Origin: Chara braunii
Taxonomy: Eukaryota; Streptophyta; Charophyceae; Charales; Characeae
DNA length: 35,998 nt
Assembly (NCBI GenBank): GCA_003427395.1
Contig: BFEA01000011.1
Coordinates: forward strand, 4,852,306 to 4,888,303
Direction of reading: 5' to 3'
Shown: piece by piece, positions 9,231 through 18,735 of the stretch
How the letters are laid out: every line of letters begins with the position of its first letter
How positions within the stretch are numbered: position 1 is the first letter of the stretch
The notes under the pieces: model-generated
What the model was told of the DNA's origin: nothing
Databases searched by the model: none
The model's input: the letters and a program-made list of their open reading frames with translations, nothing else
Position numbers and translations under genes: made by a program

Positions 9231-10340
9231 CGGGAAATGAAGCGAAGGGAAAGAGGAGGAAAAGGAGGGAACCACGGGAAACGAAGAAGGAACTGCAGAG
9301 CGATAAACCTATTCATCACATGATTAAACAAATAATTTTTTTTTTAAATCAAATTAAAAAAAAAAGAAGACGAAGGAATTGGAGGAGGAGGGGGAGGAAC
9401 TGACGAAGCAGACAAAAAACGGAGAAGAAAATTGCAATCGTATTTTACATCCATGATCCGATCTCAAGACTCGAACACGCGACCTCCTTCATGAGATCCA
9501 TGTGAGCGGAAGGAAGATCGTGACTGGCGGATCCATGGGAGCGGAAGGACGATCGGGAAAGGAATTGAACAGGAGGCGAAAAGGAGAAGGGAGAAGGAAG
9601 AAGGGAGAATGGAGAAGAGGGAGAATCGAACACGCGACCTCCCTTATGGGATTTGCAGGGTCAACCAAACGACAGCGGCAACGGAAGGAAGATCGCGAGG
9701 AGATGGAAGGGAGGAAGATCGGGACGAAATGGAAAGGAGGCGAAAAGGAGAGGGAGAGAACGAGGAAAAGGAGGAGGAGAAGGAGGAGGAGGGGTTAAAG
9801 GCGGAGAGAGAACCGGGAAGAGGAGAGGAAAGAGCAAGCGGAGAGGGGAGGGGAAAGACGAAAGCGTGAGGAGGGGAAGGAAGATCGGGGGGAAGTGTGA
9901 AGGAGGGCAAAAGGAGAGGAGAGAACGAGGAGGAGGAGGAGGAGGAGGCGGAGGAGGCGGAGGAGGAGAGCGGGAAAGGGATGGGAAGAGGGAAACAAGG
10001 AGGAGGAGGAGGAGGAAGAGGGGTGTAAGGCGGAGAGAGGAGCGGAAGGAGGAGAGGAAAGAGGAGAGGAAAGAGGGAGGAGCAGAACGACGAAGCTGAA
10101 AGAGGAGGGCAAGGGAAATTGGGGGAAAGTGGAAAGGAGGAGAAAAGGAGAACAGAACTAGGAGGAGGAGGAGGTGGAGGAGAAGGAGGAGAAAAAGAAG
10201 AAGAAGACAAGCGGGAAAGGAGAAAATGAATAAGCATGAGAAGAAGGACAACAGCAGGAGGAGGAGGAGGAGGAGGAGGAAGAGGAGAAGGAGGAGGAGG
10301 AGGAGGAGGAGGGAGGGGTAAAGTGGACAAGGAGGCAGAC
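9231..10340 (+). repeat. 1.1-kb polypurine (GGA/GAA) tract
   Basis: The plus strand is overwhelmingly G and A, with many (GGA)n and (GAGGA)n runs. Two related non-purine islands at about 9470-9490 and 9627-9650 both read CGAACACGCGACCTCC. The long open frames on both strands are typical of codon-poor purine tracts and I do not regard any as a gene. Confidence 0.9.
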
Positions 10341-10741
10341 GAGGAGGTAGACGAAGAGCAACAGGGCAGTATACAGGGAATGTCAGCTTCTGTTGGTACT
10401 GTCAAAATCCAGATCACCATTCTTCATTTCAATTACATATAGTCGGAGATTTCCGGAAAAAAAAAAGAGAAAAAAAAAAAAGAAAGAAAGAAAGAAAGAA
10501 AGATTGGGGGATCACAAAGACGTGGCTTGGCTTTCTCGAGAGGTGCAGAAGCAGTCCCACTAGCAAAAGTGGATCAAATTTAACGGCTGAATCTGGACGT
10601 GTTTCTCCACAGGTGCAGAAAAACTCGCTACTGATCTGCTTTTCTGCATCTCTGCATACAACACCTACAGATTCAGGCGCTTAATTTCGCTCTTCTTTTT
10701 TTTCTCTCTCTTTTTTTTCCTTTTTCTTCTTTTTTTTTTTG

Positions 10742-10889
10742 CACCGTTTCTCGACTTATACGTGTCATCCTTGCGCAGCGGCCTTGCTAATACCCCTTCC
10801 ACTTGTATCGTTCCATTTATTTTTATTTTATTTTTATTTATTATTTTATTTTTTTTATCGTTCCAATTTTAACTGATGTTCCGAAGTAC
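10742..10889 (-). pseudogene. U6 snRNA retropseudogene, interrupted by an A-rich insertion
   Basis: On the minus strand the sequence starts GTACTTCGGAACAT (plant U6 begins GTCCCTTCGGGGACAT), continues AAAATTGGAACGAT, is interrupted, resumes with GCAAGGATGACACG and ends TCGAGAAACGGTGC. The catalytic ACAGAGA region is altered. No Pol III T-run follows the 3' end; an A-rich stretch does (T-rich on plus, 10689-10740), as expected of a reverse-transcribed copy. AATTTCGCTCTTCTT at 10683-10697 and AATTTCCGTCTTCTT at 10897-10911 may be its target-site duplication. Confidence 0.8.
10806..10865 (-). mobile_element. A-rich tail-only insertion inside the U6 copy, with 10-bp target duplication
   Basis: TATCGTTCCA, a normal part of antisense U6, is present twice (10806-10815 and 10856-10865). 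The 40 bases between are only T with scattered A, that is, an A-rich (AAAAT-type) tail on the minus strand. U6 sequence continues in register on both sides. Confidence 0.75.
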
Positions 10890-11091
10890 AATTTCCAATT
10901 TCCGTCTTCTTCGCCACCACTACCCGTCTTCGCCAGAACACAACGCACCCTCATTTTCCCTGTATCGGGTTGGAAACATACCTTGTATACGTTCATTTTC
11001 AGGATGCGTTGTGTTCGTGGTAAGACGGTAGCAAGGGTAATAAATCCTTAATTAATAATTAATGAAATTCCTCCTAAAGCCTACGCAATTC

Positions 11092-11116
11092 TTTTTTTTT
11101 TTTTTTTTTTTTTTTT
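11092..11116. repeat. Poly(T) run of 25
   Basis: Homopolymer between CGCAATTC and CCCTTCTGCAG. I see no flanking direct repeat. Confidence 0.95.
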
Positions 11117-11207
11117 CCCTTCTGCAGTCTGGTTTACCAGCAAAGAGGGCATGACGGTATCGCTCCTGTGTGATCCCACTCCCACTGCAATAAGGCCTGG
11201 GAGACTC

Positions 11208-11214
11208 CATCTCA

Positions 11215-11245
<31 letters not shown>

Positions 11246-11254
11246 CATCTCACC
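11208..11254 (-). repeat. Poly(T) run of 29 flanked by 9-bp direct repeats
   Basis: CATCTCACC stands at 11208-11216 and 11246-11254, each followed by T. Between them is only a T run. As at 232-283, this fits insertion of a bare poly(A) tail, here in minus orientation. Confidence 0.65.
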
Positions 11255-11809
11255 TTTTTGGATTGACTGGCCCTCTTCTCTCTTGATCTGGCAACGGTTG
11301 ATTTGAAAAATCCTCCTCCAAACTGCGGTGAGTTCGATCCCCCCTGCGCTGCTCGGTCGGACTCAATGACTCAATGGATCCTCTCTGGCGGTCGCAATTC
11401 TTCGATTCGACGACTTATTGACTCATCAGGGTGGGTGGGCGTTACACCGCCCAACTCGCCAGAGGGGGGGTCTCATGAAGGTGATTTGGCACATCCCACC
11501 CCTTCCAGAGAAGAAGTAGTTCAGAGATGAGACCTCCCAGTCAAAGGAACACCCCCCCCCCAAAAAAAAGGATGCGATCATCAGAGGATTGGATGAGATT
11601 GATGATAAGTAAGTATAAGAAGTATAGCACAGTGGCAGAGAAAAGGTCGGTTGTGGTTTTGGTTTCCTCGCAATTGGGGGACCAACAGGCAGCTTACAGC
11701 TCTTTCGGCACAGGAAGGGAAATTGACACCTGCGCGCCAATACCCCTTTTGAAAAAGGCAAAAAAGAAAGGTCATCAGCCCGTGGTTGATCCCGCGTTCG
11801 AAAATAGGC
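11255..11809. other. Unassigned intergenic sequence
   Basis: No recognisable gene. A lone RNA polymerase III B-box look-alike (GAGTTCGATCC, about 11330-11340) has no A-box partner. Short G, C and A homopolymers occur near 11467 and 11552-11568. Confidence 0.4.
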
Positions 11810-11938
11810 ATACTCACACTACGCCCTCAACATAGCAAAAGCGCAAAATGAGTGGCCAGATCGAGTCCTTGTGAAGGAACGACTGCATCTGGCCGCTCAT
11901 TTTACGATTTTGTGATTTTGAGGGCCTAGTGTGAGTAT
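11810..11938. repeat. 129-bp foldback (imperfect inverted repeat)
   Basis: Arms of 52 bp at 11810-11861 and 11887-11938 are inverted copies with about seven mismatches (roughly 86% identity). The 25-base loop itself contains a small perfect hairpin (TCCTT GTG AAGGA). Arm ends read ATACTCACACTA. It could be a foldback or MITE, or a microRNA-type hairpin source. No clear target duplication is visible. Confidence 0.75.
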
Positions 11939-12439
11939 ACTCTCAGAGGGCGACTGGCTGTATCTATGAGTCGGTGAAACTCCGACGAAACAGTTTGTCA
12001 CAGCCCCTCGTTTGTTGTCCTCTTCTCCCTCTCTGCCTACGGTTTACCGGGCAGTTCTATTTGACGATATATAGTTTGGCGGGCAGTCTGTTTAACTATA
12101 TATAGAGATAGGTTATGCCATGGTGATGGCCCTGTTGCTGGTGCGAGGATGTGAGCCCTCGGCAGTGCTGGAAAAGGCCTTGCCCGCCCTAAGTGAAGGC
12201 GGGCCTGCCAATATGTGCCAAGGCCTGGGTACAGGCCAGTGTGATCACGCTAAGGGGGCCGTTGGAATCTATATGCGGGCATGAATCTTCGCAGTAGCCC
12301 TTCTAGGGCTCACCCCACATCTCGGCTGAGGCCCCGGCGATGGTGGGTATCCTGATGTTCTTGGTCTGGGTGGCTTGCATAGTCCGGTTTACTCGACCCC
12401 AGCAGAGTACACCTACAGACTATTTCATATTTCACACTG
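11939..12439. other. Unassigned intergenic sequence with dispersed-repeat fragment
   Basis: No gene seen. CCCTAAGTGAAGGCGGGCC near 12190-12208 recurs at about 16576-16594, so part of this stretch belongs to a dispersed repeat. Two ATATATAG motifs lie near 12070 and 12100. Confidence 0.4.
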
Positions 12440-12540
12440 TAGGTCAATAGGTTAGGTCACTTGCACGATTCACATAAGGTCCTGTGTTCGATAACAGACT
12501 GCAACTTAGGTCCAGGGTGTTGTAGAGGCCAGTTACTAGG
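12440..12540 (+). mobile_element. tRNA-derived SINE head
   Basis: TAGGTCAATAGG (12440-12451) matches the Pol III A-box at 10 of 12 positions and is followed by TTAGGTCAC, as in tRNA D-arms. GTTCGATAAC (12486-12495) is a B-box, 34 bases downstream. The sequence runs into the dispersed repeat at 12510-12780, which may be the body of this SINE. Confidence 0.6.
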
Positions 12541-12780
12541 CACACGTTGATCGCCGGAAGCAGTCCTCCCTGGTCGCTCTGGGAAGGCGAGGCCACCACC
12601 CATCCCAACCTCGCGTCAATACTCCTAGCGTATCCCCTATCCCTACTATCCTACCTCAGTGTGACCAGCACTTAGGACCGTCACCCTACCAGTATCGAGG
12701 GGGACTTGGACCGAACAGTAGCGACAGGCACCAGGGCTAGCGACCCTAGTCCTGGTTGAAGCATAGTCGAACGGGCCTTG
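12510..12780 (+). repeat. Dispersed repeat family, copy 1
   Basis: Starts near GGGTGTTGTAGAGG and includes CAGTTACTAGG, ACTCCTAGCGTATCCCC and GTATCGAGGGGGACTTGG. Related copies lie at 19185-19440 (plus) and 25850-26107 (minus). Left of 12603 it matches the second copy only at roughly 70%; right of that the match is nearly perfect. Confidence 0.85.
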
Positions 12781-14397
12781 CCATTAATACGTGGTCAAAG
12801 GATTGAGGCTGGCATAGCAGTTCCTTAGTAAGGAATGTCGGGAGTGTCAGGAGATACTGCACTTTACTGCGGGGCCGGAACTGGCTCCAGGGACATACGA
12901 GGGAACGGAGGATTGTCTGCTCTCAGACTACCATACAACACAGGGCTAATAGATTATCCAGGGTCAATACATACAGTCCATGATTCACGATTGAAGGTGG
13001 GCTATCCTCCTAGTACGTACCTTAGAGTTGAGGCTGGCATAGCAGTCCTAAGTACGGATGTCGGGGGTGTCAGAAGATACTGCACCTTACCGCGGTGCAG
13101 GAACGGGCTCCAGGGATATACGAGGGAACGGAGGATCCCCATCTCTCTATCATCAACACCATAGAACACTGTAGTAAAAAAAGACAACATAAGGATAAGA
13201 AACTCGGTCCATAACTCGTGACCTAGGGTTGTGACGAACTGTTTTCTGCAACCGCGCGGATTCCTGCGCAAGGCTATTTCGGGGGATGAGATTGGTTAAG
13301 TCGGGATGGCCTGGTGGGTTGCATGGATGCCCCTGCTTTTTCTTGTCTCTTTTGAATGAAGACTGGTCTGGCCCCACGACGATTGATAGTTGGCCGCGCC
13401 TCAGCGAGCGCGACGAATAACGGTTGTCATAGCTTCTTTCTTGTTTTGCTGTGGGAAACGGGAATTTTTGCGCGATCGTCGCTCGGGAAAATCTTTTTGA
13501 ATTTTCAACCGTTGTCGAGCCCCCGTGGGCTCTTGGTAATTGTCTCTTTCGGAATTTATTTTTGCAATAAGGATTTAGAGTAGGAATTTAGGCGCATCTC
13601 AATTTCCGCTGCACGGCGCTTCTTGCTTGCGCACGTCCTGCCGTGTCAAGATCTGTGCTCTGACTTCCCCGCGCCTTAATCTTGCGTGTAACTATAATCT
13701 TTGCTTTCAGCAGGTGTGATTGCAACTGTAATCATGTCGTTCTTAATATCTTTTGTGGCGCCCCTGCACGGGCATACTTCTCTCCCGTCCTATTGACCTG
13801 ATCGCTTGCATGACTGGATCGATGTGTGGAGCGTGGCTACGTCCCCCACACCGCGGCCTGGCCATGCAGACGTAGGCACTGCCTTCTTCCTCCTTTCTTC
13901 CCCTTCAGACCCAATCCTCAGTATCTCGCGCGAGCATGCATGCTATAAATTTCGCACGCACGATTAACTCGCTCTCTAAAAATTTTGGAGTTAGCGCGGT
14001 CGAGAGGATCGGCTAACGAGCAAGAGTGGCAGGTGAGTAAAAAGTTGGACGATCCGACGAGCTGATGTTGGGCATGCGGGGTTGACGTGGGGCTGCAACG
14101 GACTATGGCGCACGGACGAACCTGGCTTGCATGCTCGGGGGTGACAACTCTGTGTGGGTGCGAGGCGATGAGATGAGAGAGCGGTGAGATAGAGAGAGAG
14201 AAACGGGAGGTGTGTATGAAGAGATTCTTCTTCTTATCTTCTAAGCCATTTTGGCTTCTTCTTCTATTCTTCTAAGCAATTTTGGTTTTCGGCGCGAGTC
14301 GCCCTTTCTCCTTTCCGGATCGGCATCTCGGATTTTTCTTTTGCTCTCGTTTCGGAGATTGATGTATGGTTGTCTTCCCCCACTCTCTGCCTTTTTG
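12603..14397 (+). repeat. 1.8-kb near-identical direct duplication, copy 1 (ends at gap)
   Basis: Matches 19260-21054 base for base at a constant offset of 6657; I found a single mismatch (T at 12673, C at 19330). It contains two tandem units of about 225 bp (starting 12803 and 13028, TTGAGGCTGGCATAGCAG). It breaks off in TTTTTG at the assembly gap, exactly where copy 2 shows an N. The short open frames inside have no recognisable product. Confidence 0.95.
13944..14038 (+). promoter_or_regulatory. Possible TATA box and splice donor inside the duplication
   Basis: TATAAAT at 13944-13950 follows an RY-type GCATGCATGC. About 85 bases downstream is a consensus donor, CAG|GTGAGT, with the junction after 14032. 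Together they could mark a promoter and short non-coding first exon of a gene or element. Copy 2 has the same signals at 20601-20607 and after 20689. Confidence 0.3.
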
Positions 14398-14894
14398 NNN
14401 NNNNNNNNNNNNNNNNNNNNNNNNNNNNNNNNNNNNNNNNNNNNNNNNNNNNNNNNNNNNNNNNNNNNNNNNNNNNNNNNNNNNNNNNNNNNNNNNNNNN
14501 NNNNNNNNNNNNNNNNNNNNNNNNNNNNNNNNNNNNNNNNNNNNNNNNNNNNNNNNNNNNNNNNNNNNNNNNNNNNNNNNNNNNNNNNNNNNNNNNNNNN
14601 NNNNNNNNNNNNNNNNNNNNNNNNNNNNNNNNNNNNNNNNNNNNNNNNNNNNNNNNNNNNNNNNNNNNNNNNNNNNNNNNNNNNNNNNNNNNNNNNNNNN
14701 NNNNNNNNNNNNNNNNNNNNNNNNNNNNNNNNNNNNNNNNNNNNNNNNNNNNNNNNNNNNNNNNNNNNNNNNNNNNNNNNNNNNNNNNNNNNNNNNNNNN
14801 NNNNNNNNNNNNNNNNNNNNNNNNNNNNNNNNNNNNNNNNNNNNNNNNNNNNNNNNNNNNNNNNNNNNNNNNNNNNNNNNNNNNNNNNNNNNNN
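14398..14894. other. Assembly gap (497 N)
   Basis: Undetermined bases. The reading frames running through it have no meaning. Confidence 1.
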
Positions 14895-14949
14895 GGTTGT
14901 ATGTAAGCTAGTTGCATGGATGATAGATAAGCACGATTATGTCTATGCA

Positions 14950-15062
14950 TGAGTTGGGTAGGCATGATAGATGACCATCTCCCTAGAAAGACGACCCATC
15001 GCGCATGACTTGGTTGGGCATGATAAATGATCATCTCCCTAGAAAGACGACCCATCGCGTAT
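14950..15062 (+). repeat. Tandem duplication, unit about 57 bp
   Basis: Two adjacent units share CATCTCCCTAGAAAGACG followed by ACCCATCGCG, with GGCATGATAGATGA / GGCATGATAAATGA upstream. Confidence 0.9.
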
Positions 15063-15122
15063 CTCATTGGCTTTCACCTACTTGATCGAGGACAGGCCCT
15101 ACGCACGCACACATAGGCCCGA

Positions 15123-15641
15123 TCAAGACGATCGTTGCCTACGCGCGCGTCTGCGAAACCTGAACTTGACTACCCCCCCGAATGACGATGTTCCCCCCAG
15201 ACTTGCAACATGAATTTCGGCATTCCCTTTCATGTCACTGATTGCAAGTGTTTTAGCGATCGGGAATTCCGGGAGTAATTGCAACACGTGTGTCTGTCTG
15301 TACGACCGGGAAGAAAACTTCCTGAATTTCCATACCCAGTGGGAAACAAATGTATCTGTGAGTGGGATATCGACCGAGCCCGAGAGCGCATCCCTCACCG
15401 CCCCGAATTTCCCAGCTCGTATACGTGTCACCTCGTCGTCGAACCATGAATAATTATTTTGGAGACCGACTTCCCTCCCTACCACCGCATATTGCCCTTC
15501 CATTCGCTGACCATCATCCCCTTGTGTGCAATCGCTCCGTATTGGCCCCAACCCCCGTGCTCGGAGTGCTTGCAAGACCACGAGTATCGAGCCTCCGGCT
15601 TCATCCGACGAACTCGTTCGGAGGAAGAACGACGGGCGCAC
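15123..15641 (-). CDS. Unassigned open frame, 172 codons
   Basis: A moderately long frame of ordinary, non-repetitive composition with an Arg-rich C-terminus. I recognise no domain, signal peptide or membrane segment. Overlapping frames on the plus strand are of similar length, so chance is a real possibility. It could also be an exon or a decayed element. Confidence 0.15.
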   Translation of the reverse strand: MRPSFFLRTSSSDEAGGSILVVLQALRARGLGPIRSDCTQGDDGQRMEGQYAVVGREVGLQNNYSWFDDEVTRIRAGKFGAVRDALSGSVDIPLTDTFVSHWVWKFRKFSSRSYRQTHVLQLLPEFPIAKTLAISDMKGNAEIHVASLGGTSSFGGVVKFRFRRRARRQRSS

Positions 15642-15959
15642 AGCCTTCGATTAAGGCCAGCCGCATCGGATTCTGAGACCAGTACCATACGACGCCAACA
15701 AGTGACAGTGATCGAACAGCGCGATAGCCATAGCGTTCCACCAGTGCACCAAATAAGAATCCGACCCAGACGACGGGGCCAACAAAGGCGGTAGGCCCAC
15801 GCTCAGACTTCAACCACTGCCCATCCTTTTGCATTCCTATCCCTGAGACTTGCCACAGGAGATCTTAGTTCCGACCTGGGACTCCACCCCCACTTCCCAA
15901 AAATCCTTGGCACACGCCTTTTCACACTTCCAAGCCCACTCCCACTACGATCAGGAAGT
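15642..15959. other. Unassigned sequence
   Basis: No recognisable feature beyond short overlapping frames on both strands. Confidence 0.4.
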
Positions 15960-16290
15960 CGCGCCGGGCGTGAGGTTGGGCGTCACAGGGTTGGCTATCC
16001 TCCTAGTGCATAGCATAGGGTTGGGGCTGGCATAGCAGTTCCTTAGTACGGGATGTCGAGGGTGTCATGGCTGGAACGGGCTCCAGGGACATACGAGGGA
16101 ATGAAGGATACCCAGGTCTCTATCATCACCACACAACTAAGCTAGAGGGAGTCACTGTGCACCCTCATGAAGACCTATAGTAGCATGTTCATACCTAGCT
16201 CCCGAAGTCCCCGTGCAATCAGGCTTGCACGGCGTCTGCTTCAACCGGGGCTGAGCAGGGGGTAGGAGTCTCTGCTTAGCCCCGGTACCT
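15960..16290 (+). repeat. Partial copy of the 225-bp repeat family
   Basis: GGCTGGCATAGCAGTTCC, CTCCAGGGACATACGAGGGA and CTCTATCATCA all recur in the order seen at 12803-13160 and 19460-19817, with internal deletions. It runs into a CCGAAGTCCCCGTGC motif related to the far end of the copy at 25.85 kb. Confidence 0.8.
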
Positions 16291-17412
16291 GCAACCATTG
16301 TCGGTTAGGAGACAAATAAAAAGGTCACCCCCCCAAGATGGCAATGGGTGATGGTCTTCGGTGGTTAACACTAGGGTAGGGCAAGGGAGTGGGGGTGCGC
16401 CAGAGCAAAGAGATGAGAGGAAGGGAGGGTGGGGTCTTCGAAGGGGTTTCATCTGGACAACCGAGTGGCCGAGTACTGTGGGTGACTGCCATGATCTGTC
16501 TAGTATCCCACCTCTACAACAACCTTTATAAAACAAACAAACAAACAAACAAACAAACAAACAAACTTGTGCCTGCCCTAAGTGAAGGCGGGCCATAATA
16601 TTTACAGGAGGCCTGTTTTTGTCAAGTTCTGCATGTGGGGTATCAGACAGTTGCAGCATGCCAGTTGGTTACAGGATAGCGTAAGCCTTTCCCAGGCTTC
16701 TTCCGGAAGCAGCAGCTCGAGAGGCAGTTGAGCCCAGGTCACGTACAGTTCAGGCCTTGGGCATGAGTCACCAGAGGCCAACGCCTCATAGAATGGCCGC
16801 GGGCCAATGAGAATGCAGCATCTTCGTCACACACTGGCCAACAGCCAATGAGATCGCGGCGAACACTTGTAGCCTCGTGGGCTACCTGGGCCTGCCCAAC
16901 TGTAAAGGGCCCAGGCTCGTAACAACAACTGAGGGTCTGGGAGCAGACACTGGGGCCCGACTGGAAGGTACTGGAAACTCGTCCAGCCAGGCCCAAAGCT
17001 CGACAAAGCAGAGCTCACTTTCCATAAAGGAGAGTGAGCACGACAACCAGGGGGCATTGAGGCCGTGTGCTTGCTGGCGGCAACGCCGGAGGCCGTTGGT
17101 AGGCCAGGGGCTGGAAGAGGCACACATGGGCGCATCGTGGTGTTGGGTGTTGCTGGTGCAGCGGGCGCTGAGCAGCCATAGCCGTGCTTGCTCAGTGGTG
17201 GCTGGTGATGGTGGTGGTGGTCCTTGGGTGTTGGGGATGCTCACTGTGGGAAGTCAAGGGGTGATCGTGATAGGAGAGAGAACGTATCTGGTGTATGCTG
17301 GCGGTTTGCTTTGGTGATGACATCACATACTCTGGTCTTCGACTTCGATGTGATCCAATTGCATGAACGTAGATAGGCATAGATAAGCTGAGTAGTGTAG
17401 GTTGGGCGCTGG
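16291..17412. other. Unassigned sequence with one microsatellite and repeat fragments
   Basis: No convincing gene. It holds the (AAAC)n run and, at 16576-16594, a second copy of CCCTAAGTGAAGGCGGGCC from 12.2 kb. The open frames between 16.7 and 17.3 kb overlap on both strands and none has a recognisable domain. Confidence 0.4.
16530..16566. repeat. (AAAC)n microsatellite
   Basis: About nine uninterrupted AAAC units. Confidence 0.95.
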
Positions 17413-17804
17413 GCGCCAGACAATAGGAGCGACATTGGAAACTGTGTTGCTGTTACCAGAGAGCATCGACATTCACACACGAGTTCATTGTATTGCCCTT
17501 ATTTGGATGGTATCTTTGGTGCATTGTTCTCTCTTCATGGTACATGACTATCTAACTACTTCGTGATTTTGCAATCTGGATTCTCTCATGTTCCTTGCAC
17601 AGCGCCAGACAATAAGAACGACATTGGATACTGTGTTGTTGTGACCAGAGAGCGTCAACATTCGCACACGAGTTCATTGTATTGCCCTTATTTGGATGGT
17701 ATCTTTGGTGCATTGTTCTCTCTGCATGGTACATGACTATTTGGCTACTTCGTGATTTTGCAATCCGGATTTCTATCTATCACTCTCGCTCATGTTCCTT
17801 GCAC
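17413..17804 (+). repeat. 189-bp tandem duplication
   Basis: Two adjacent units begin GCGCCAGACAATA (17413 and 17602) and end ATGTTCCTTGCAC. The central part from CACACGAGTTCATTG to TTCTCTCT is essentially identical. The second unit has a small insertion (CTATCTATCACTC-like) near its end. Confidence 0.95.
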
Positions 17805-17960
17805 TATATTCTTCTCTCAAATATTTCATCATCTTTCAAATTATTTCAATTCACCTTCACTACCTACCTACCTACCACTACTCCTAATGCTTAGACAGGG
17901 GACCGCGGCCCTGCAAACACATAGCTTTGTTGTCTCCGCCCAACCATCAGAGGGGATGCA
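17805..17960 (+). repeat. Dispersed segment shared with 26230-26375
   Basis: TATTCTTCTCTCAAAT, CATCATCTTTCAAATT, ACCTACCACTACTC and ATAGCTTTGTTGTCTCC occur in the same order and strand at 26.23-26.37 kb. At both places it abuts the SINE body, but in opposite SINE orientation. Confidence 0.85.
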
Positions 17961-17971
17961 TGTTGCCCCNT

Positions 17972-18318
17972 CCCCCCCCCCCCCCCAACCATGGTGGTCA
18001 AGGATGGGGTGGGGCCGCCGGCCCGCCGGTGGGGTTCCGGCTAACACAAAGATCGAACATTTTGCCAGTAGTTGCGCCTCCCTTTCCATCGTCCCCCACC
18101 CCTAACCGAATAACAATAGTGTCTAAGGCGAACACTCTCCCACACACCACACACAACCCACTCACACCCGTGTTGGCCGAGGACCCCGCTATTATCGATC
18201 AGAGGTATCAAGCGGACTATCACCGCTGGTTGCCACCAAGTGCGTCGCAGGTGGTTGTGGGGCTTGCACTCACAACCTTCTGAATGCCATTTGCGTGTCT
18301 AACCAACTGAGCTAGGCC
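17972..18318 (-). mobile_element. tRNA-derived SINE
   Basis: On the minus strand a perfect A-box TAGCTCAGTTGG (18314-18303) is followed 33 bases later by a B-box with one change, GTGCAAGCC (18269-18261). The body runs through ACGCACTTGGTGGCAACC, GGAGGCGCAACTACTG and CCATCCTTGACC to ACCATGGTTGG and a G run (C run on plus, with an N at 17970). The same body lies at 26375-26670 on the plus strand. An A run precedes the head (T run at about 18322-18338) and belongs to an upstream neighbour. Confidence 0.8.
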
Positions 18319-18594
18319 GCTGTTTTTTTTTTTTTTTTAACTCCTCTCCTTTTCTCTCCCCCTTTTCTTTTTCCCCCCAAAAAGGATAACGACTCTTCAA
18401 CTGGAAGTGTTTTTTTTTGTCTTTTTTAAGCTATATTCTTCTCTCATCTATTTCATTTTTCTTGGTAGTACGCATCTATTTCATCCTCTCACTAGTCTAT
18501 GTATAGTACGGGGAAACACCAACCCAGATCTCTTCCCAGCCCACGGGGTAGGTTGAGTTCTGTCAGAATAGGCAGAAATTATGTGCATAAGAAC

Positions 18595-18735
18595 TACCCT
18601 AGCTCAGTTTGTACGCCCACAAACTGTTGAAACATAGACATGAGTTTCAATCCTCGTCCCCGATGAGTGAAAATAACTTTGAAGTTCAAATTTACCTGGG
18701 CCTGTTAGTCCAGAAATGGTATCTGAATACCTTTC
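18595..18735 (+). mobile_element. tRNA-like SINE head, second type
   Basis: TAGCTCAGTTTG (18600-18611) matches the A-box at 11 of 12 positions; GTTTCAATCC (18644-18653), a B-box variant, lies 32 bases on. The tRNA part continues into CGATGAGTGAAAATAAC and unassigned sequence. The body differs from the SINE at 17972-18318. Confidence 0.6.

Noticed and set aside
9500-10442. Several overlapping Ser/Pro/Leu- and Arg/Glu-rich frames
   Set aside because: They result from an almost stop-free purine tract; both strands are open in several frames at once.
12835-13583. Short frames repeated identically at 19492-20240
   Set aside because: Identity reflects the 1.8-kb DNA duplication, and frames on both strands are equally conserved, so there is no sign of protein selection.
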